The translations under genes and the position numbers were made by a program. A stretch of 9,914 bases of DNA from Kiritimatiellia bacterium (GTDB taxonomy: Bacteria; Verrucomicrobiota; Kiritimatiellia; RFP12; UBA1067): assembly GCA_017430155.1 (NCBI GenBank), contig JAFRNO010000593.1:1-9914 (forward strand). Reading direction: 5' to 3'. Shown here one piece after another: positions 7,115 to 9,914 of this stretch. The notes under the pieces are model-generated. The model ran no database searches. It worked only from the letters and a program-made list of their open reading frames with translations, and was not told the origin of the DNA. Positions within the stretch are counted from its first letter, which is position 1. Each line of letters starts with the position of its first letter.

Positions 7115-8224
7115 TCAGCGGGGATTCTTGAACGCGAAGAAAAGCGGACGGTAGATGCCGTCGCGGCGGGCGACCTCCTCGAGCTTGCCCGTGTGCGCGT
7201 CATAGGCGTAGCTCGCGAGGCGCCAGGACTCCTTCAGTCCGGCGAGGATGAACTTGCCGCCGGGCATGAACTGGAAGTCGCGCGGGTACTGCCCGTCCAG
7301 CTTCGTGTTCGCGAGCCATTCGAGGCGTCCCGTCTCGGCGTCCACGTTGAACGCGGTGATCGAGTCGTGCCCGCGGTTCGAGCAGAGCACCTGCGATCCG
7401 TCCTCGGAGAGGTGGATCGCCGCCGCCTTGCTGTTGCAGAGCGTGCCCTCGGGCAGGATGCTGCGCTTCTCGACGAACTCGAAGCCCTCGCCCGTGTAGC
7501 GGTAGCTCGCCACGAGGTTGCCCAGCTCGAAGACGATGAACGCGAGGCGTCCGTTCGGGTGGAACAAGATGTGGCGCGGACCCGCCCCGGGGGCGATGCG
7601 GGCCGTGTCGATCGTCGCAGACGGCACGGCCTTCAGTCCCTGCGCGCGGTTCGCGAAGTCGTAGGCCACGACCTTGTCGAGCGAGAGGTCCACCACGAGG
7701 AGGTACTTGCCGTCGGGCGTCACCACGGCGCAGTGGGCGTGCGCCGAGTTCTGCCGCGGCTTGTTGGGACCATCGCCGACGTGCTGCACCTGGAAATGCG
7801 GATCCACCGCGCTGGGCATGCCCGCGAACGCCGGGTCGATCGAACCGTCCTCGCGGAGGTCCGCGAAGCCCGCCGTGCCGCAGGCGTACTCGGCGTAGAC
7901 GAGCGCCTTCTCGGACGGGTCGAGGGAGATGTGGCAGGGGATCGTCCAGCCCGTGCGGATCTCGTTGATGAACTCGAGCTTGTCGTCCTTCACTGCGAAC
8001 GCGGCGACGCCGCCGTTGCGTCCGGCCGGACCGAACGTGGGCCGTCCGAGCACGGTGTAGAGGCGCGTGCAGTCGCGGTTGAGCGCCATGAACGTGGGGC
8101 TCTCGAACGTGTTCAGCGCGCCGAGCGGACGGAAATCGCCCGTCTCCGCGTCCGACTCGTAGATGCGCACGCCGTCCGCGTGGTCCGCGTCCGTGTAGCT
8201 GCCGATGTAGGTGATGTACTTCAT
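7115..8224 (-). CDS. Lactonase-family beta-propeller (6-phosphogluconolactonase-like, YbhE/YkgB type)
   Basis: The protein has 369 residues from the ATG at 8222-8224, a normal length for the seven-bladed lactonase family (PF10282). It opens with the typical first strand (MKYITYIGSYT) and shows the repeated blade pattern of DPSEKALVYAEY, TPDGKYLLVVDLSLDKVVAYDF and HPNGRLAFIVFELGN. The conserved family sites PCHISLDP (96-103), NSAHAHCAV (159-167) and GAGPRHILFHP are all present. There is no signal peptide, so it should be cytoplasmic. Characterised relatives hydrolyse 6-phosphogluconolactone or other sugar lactones, but many members are untested and the substrate here is open. An in-frame ATG 11 codons upstream (8257) is rejected because a ribosome-binding site stands before the chosen start and the homologous N-terminus begins there. 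It is the first gene of the four-gene minus-strand unit, directly behind a predicted promoter. Confidence 0.92.
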   Translation of the reverse strand: MKYITYIGSYTDADHADGVRIYESDAETGDFRPLGALNTFESPTFMALNRDCTRLYTVLGRPTFGPAGRNGGVAAFAVKDDKLEFINEIRTGWTIPCHISLDPSEKALVYAEYACGTAGFADLREDGSIDPAFAGMPSAVDPHFQVQHVGDGPNKPRQNSAHAHCAVVTPDGKYLLVVDLSLDKVVAYDFANRAQGLKAVPSATIDTARIAPGAGPRHILFHPNGRLAFIVFELGNLVASYRYTGEGFEFVEKRSILPEGTLCNSKAAAIHLSEDGSQVLCSNRGHDSITAFNVDAETGRLEWLANTKLDGQYPRDFQFMPGGKFILAGLKESWRLASYAYDAHTGKLEEVARRDGIYRPLFFAFKNPR

Positions 8225-8230
8225 GTTCAG

Positions 8231-8237
8231 GCTCCTT
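8231..8237 (-). promoter_or_regulatory. Ribosome-binding site of the lactonase gene
   Basis: The minus strand reads AGAAGGAGCCTGAAC before the ATG at 8222-8224, giving an AAGGAG site about seven bases upstream. This decides in favour of the start at 8224 over the in-frame ATG at 8257. Confidence 0.7.
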
Positions 8238-8257
8238 CTGGGAAAATCGCGCGTCAA

Positions 8258-8286
8258 AGTATATCATGTTTCGCGCACGGTGTCAG
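8258..8286 (-). promoter_or_regulatory. Predicted sigma70-type promoter of the lactonase-MBL-ADH-GH13 operon
   Basis: On the minus strand, CTGACA (8281-8286) serves as the -35 box and TATACT (8258-8263) as the -10 box, with exactly 17 bases between them. The -10 box is preceded by TGA, an extended -10 arrangement. Transcription would start near 8251, giving a leader of roughly 27 bases that includes the ribosome-binding site. Confidence 0.65.
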
Positions 8287-8300
8287 CCATTCGGGTTACG

Positions 8301-8360
8301 AGGACGAAGGACGAAAGACGGAGGACAAAGGATGGAAGACATAAGGACTTAAGACAGAGG
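8301..8360 (+). repeat. Seven-base purine-rich tandem repeat (about eight units)
   Basis: The plus strand carries successive units AGGACGA, AGGACGA, AAGACGG, AGGACAA, AGGATGG, AAGACAT, AAGGACTT (one base longer), AAGACAG and a partial AGG. The first two are identical and the rest vary around ARGACRR. The strand is nearly all purine with one pyrimidine per unit at a fixed place. It sits between the two divergent promoters, and its last full unit contains the predicted -35 box of the SGNH gene. Because seven is not a multiple of three, all frames cycle through the same peptide pattern (such as DEGRKTEDKGWKT). Confidence 0.8.
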
Positions 8361-8379
8361 CTACGATTTTTGCTATACT
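8351..8379 (+). promoter_or_regulatory. Predicted sigma70-type promoter of the SGNH hydrolase gene
   Basis: AAGACA (8351-8356) fits the -35 box at four of six positions, followed after exactly 17 bases by TATACT (8374-8379), preceded by TGC as an extended -10. Transcription would begin near 8386, just before an in-frame GTG at 8387 and about 28 bases before the ATG used here. Confidence 0.65.
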
Positions 8380-8413
8380 TTCAGCCGTGACAAACCACTC
8401 CAGAGCAATCAAC

Positions 8414-9679
8414 ATGAAAAAAACGATGTCTCTCCTCGCCGCGGCCGCGCTCGCCGCCGGCGCCTTCGCAGCCCCCGTGTACACCGGCCCCGTCAAGGCG
8501 CAGGAGGTCCGCGCCCGCGCGGGCGTGGGGCACTTCATGGAAAAGGTCAAGGCCGGCAAGGAAGTCACGGTCGCCTACCTCGGCGGCTCCATCACCGCCA
8601 TGAACGGCTGGCGCAACCTCACCACGGACTGGCTCCGCGCCACCTACCCGCAGACGAAGTTCAAGGAGATCCACGCCGCCATCGGCGGAACCGGCTCGAA
8701 CCTCGGCGCGTTCCGCGTGGGGCACGACGCCCTCCAGCACAACCCCGACCTGCTCTTCGTGGAGTTCGCCACCAACGACGGCGGCGCGCAGCCCGAGGCC
8801 ATCTGGCGCTCCATGGAGGGCATCGTGCGGCAGACGTGGAAGAAGGACCCCGCGACGGACATCGTGTTCACCTACACGATCACCGCCTCCATGAAGCAGG
8901 ACTACCTCGCCGGCAACTGCAACCGCGCCGCGAGCGCCATGGAGCAGCTCGCCGACCACTACGGCATTCCCTCCATCTGCTTCGGCCCGCGCGTGATCGA
9001 CGCCGTCAAGGCCGGCACGCTCGTGATGAAGGGCTCCGAACCGCACGAGGGCAAGACCCTCTTCGCGCAGGACGGCGTGCATCCCGGCCTTCCCGGGCAC
9101 AAGTTCTACCTCGCCTCGATCGTCAACGGCTTCACGCAGATGAAGGACATGCCGCCCACGGACCACGCCGCCGCCCTGCGCACGCCCTTCGTCGCCGACA
9201 ACCTCGAGTCGGCCAAGATGGTCGAGATCGAGCCCTCCATGCTCGCCGGCGACTGGCAGAAGCTCCCGCCGACCGACTCCAAGTCGCGCTCGTTCAGCAA
9301 GCGCATGGGCGAGATGTGGTACACCGGTGCGCCCGGCGCGACGCTCCGCTTCACCTTCCGAGGCTCCTATTGCCAGATCTACGACCTGCTTGGACCCGAC
9401 GGCGGACAGGTCTGGATCACGGTCGACGGGAAGAAGTCCGCAAAGCCCATCGCCCGCTTCGACAGCTACTGCACCTATCACCGCATCGCCACGCTCGGCG
9501 TCTTCAATGGCGCGGACGGCGTCCATACGGTCGAGATCACGGTCGACAAGGACCAGCCCTCGCGCCAGCCCGTCGCGTTCCGCCTGAAGGATCCCGCCAC
9601 CGAACTCGCCGCGGCGAAGTTCCAGGGCACGAAGTTCTGGCCCGCGAAGATCATGCTCGTGGGCGACCTCGTGAAGTGA
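8414..9679 (+). CDS. Secreted SGNH/GDSL-family hydrolase with C-terminal beta-sandwich
   Basis: The chosen ATG gives 421 residues starting with a signal peptide (MKKTMSLLAAAALAAGAFAA, probable cut after about residue 19 or 20). The SGNH blocks are complete: S59 in YLGGSIT, glycines 91-92 in AAIGGTGSN, N121 in VEFATND, and D220/H223 in DGVHPGLPGH. The hydrolase domain covers about 30-245. Residues about 265-421 form a second, beta-rich domain (MWYTGAPGATLRFTF, YCQIYDLLGPDGG, VHTVEITVD), perhaps for carbohydrate or ligand binding. Known SGNH enzymes of this kind remove acetyl or other acyl groups, often from polysaccharides; the target here is not known. An in-frame GTG nine codons upstream lies at the predicted transcription start and would put charged residues before the signal; I prefer the ATG. 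No strong ribosome-binding site precedes it (only AGAG at 8402-8405). The end overlaps pyrG on the other strand by 29 bases. Confidence 0.9.
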   Translation: MKKTMSLLAAAALAAGAFAAPVYTGPVKAQEVRARAGVGHFMEKVKAGKEVTVAYLGGSITAMNGWRNLTTDWLRATYPQTKFKEIHAAIGGTGSNLGAFRVGHDALQHNPDLLFVEFATNDGGAQPEAIWRSMEGIVRQTWKKDPATDIVFTYTITASMKQDYLAGNCNRAASAMEQLADHYGIPSICFGPRVIDAVKAGTLVMKGSEPHEGKTLFAQDGVHPGLPGHKFYLASIVNGFTQMKDMPPTDHAAALRTPFVADNLESAKMVEIEPSMLAGDWQKLPPTDSKSRSFSKRMGEMWYTGAPGATLRFTFRGSYCQIYDLLGPDGGQVWITVDGKKSAKPIARFDSYCTYHRIATLGVFNGADGVHTVEITVDKDQPSRQPVAFRLKDPATELAAAKFQGTKFWPAKIMLVGDLVK

Positions 9680-9914
9680 CCTGCCGCTTCAGCGCCGCCA
9701 CGACGAGTCCGACGAACAGCGGATGCGGCGCGGTGGGCCGGCTCTTGAACTCGGGGTGGAACTGGCACGCGATGAAATACGGATGGCCGGGCAGCTCGAC
9801 GATTTCCACGAGCTTGCCGTCCGGCGAGAGGCCGCTCACCTCCAGCCCGGCCGCGACAAGCGCGGCTCTCCCGGCGCTGTCGTAAGCGAACTCGTAGCGG
9901 TGCCGGTGACGTTC
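9651..9914 (-). CDS. pyrG: CTP synthase, C-terminal end (5' part beyond the window)
   Basis: The last 87 residues of CTP synthase are visible. The signature RHRHRYEF, the stretch SGLSPDGKLVEIVELPGHPYFIA in pieces, and QFHPEFKSRP followed by PHPLF are unmistakable for the glutamine amidotransferase domain; the histidine and glutamate of QFHPEF are the last two members of its Cys-His-Glu triad. The enzyme makes CTP from UTP, ATP and glutamine in the cytoplasm and is a housekeeping gene. Between RYEF and AGLEVSG there are two more residues than in the E. coli and B. subtilis proteins as I recall them, and the usual NN after RYE(V/F) is replaced by AY. The stop codon at 9651-9653 lies inside the 3' end of the convergent SGNH gene. 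The protein end is only a few residues longer than usual. Confidence 0.95.
   Translation of the reverse strand, partial: ERHRHRYEFAYDSAGRAALVAAGLEVSGLSPDGKLVEIVELPGHPYFIACQFHPEFKSRPTAPHPLFVGLVVAALKRQVTSRGRPRA
9849..9873 (-). repeat. Second partial copy of the CTTGT-loop palindrome, inside pyrG
   Basis: Read on the minus strand, this stretch shares CGCGCTTGTCGCG exactly with bases 1226-1238, and CGGGAG and CCG at its ends also match, about 23 of 27 positions with one gap. It encodes GRAALVAAG of CTP synthase, the segment with two extra residues. In GC-rich DNA part of this likeness may be chance. Confidence 0.3.

Noticed and set aside
7090..7203. N-terminal extension of the metallo-beta-lactamase-fold protein
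   Set aside because: It would overlap the lactonase gene by about 90 bases and place the twin-arginine signal internally; a GGGAG site precedes the shorter start.
8225..8257. Eleven-codon extension of the lactonase
   Set aside because: It would begin near the predicted transcription start, and an AAGGAG ribosome-binding site stands before the shorter start, which matches the family N-terminus.
8301..8360. CRISPR array or origin-type iterons
   Set aside because: Units are only seven bases with no spacers, and no replication or cas gene is nearby. It is a short tandem repeat.
9478..9768. A 96-codon minus-strand frame across the SGNH gene end and the pyrG end
   Set aside because: It is out of frame with the clear CTP synthase C-terminus and has no recognisable motif.

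Overview
This is a GC-rich bacterial window with five complete genes and two cut by the window edges. No ribosomal RNA, tRNA, phage, insertion sequence or CRISPR array is visible. Gene style (Tat-signal hydrolases, an SGNH hydrolase of the kind common in Verrucomicrobia, Lentisphaerae and Kiritimatiellae, a large secreted glycoside hydrolase) and two non-coding repeats that I associate from memory with such genomes suggest the PVC superphylum, perhaps a polysaccharide-degrading Kiritimatiella-like bacterium. That placement is an inference; no marker here proves it.

Layout, left to right. Bases 1-1188 (+) are the 3' part of a NapH-type membrane ferredoxin joined to a MauM/NapG-type polyferredoxin through an internal twin-arginine segment. 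Bases 1191-1242 hold a palindromic, repeat-like spacer that ends directly at the stop codon of the convergent neighbour. From 8224 down to 1243 (-) runs a tight four-gene set: a lactonase-family beta-propeller, a Tat-exported metallo-beta-lactamase-fold protein, an iron-containing alcohol dehydrogenase, and a 1193-residue secreted GH13-like protein. The gaps are 25 and 43 bases, and the last two genes share an ATGA stop/start overlap. Bases 8225-8413 are a divergent control region with two back-to-back promoters of nearly the same design, separated by a seven-base tandem purine repeat. Bases 8414-9679 (+) encode a secreted SGNH hydrolase with a C-terminal beta domain. Bases 9651-9914 (-) are the 3' end of CTP synthase (pyrG), overlapping the SGNH gene tail-to-tail by 29 bases.

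How they may work together. The divergent pair of units looks like a carbohydrate-use locus: an exported esterase-like enzyme on one side, and an exported glycosidase-like protein, an exported metal hydrolase and two soluble enzymes (lactonase-like and aldehyde/alcohol dehydrogenase) on the other. The substrate cannot be read from the sequence. The most unusual protein is the GH13-like one: after the barrel it carries a second beta-sandwich region and then a recognisable DUF3108 domain, a combination I do not know from characterised enzymes. The most unusual non-coding element is the heptad repeat, whose last unit supplies the predicted -35 box of the SGNH gene. I found no clear new defence or mobile system.
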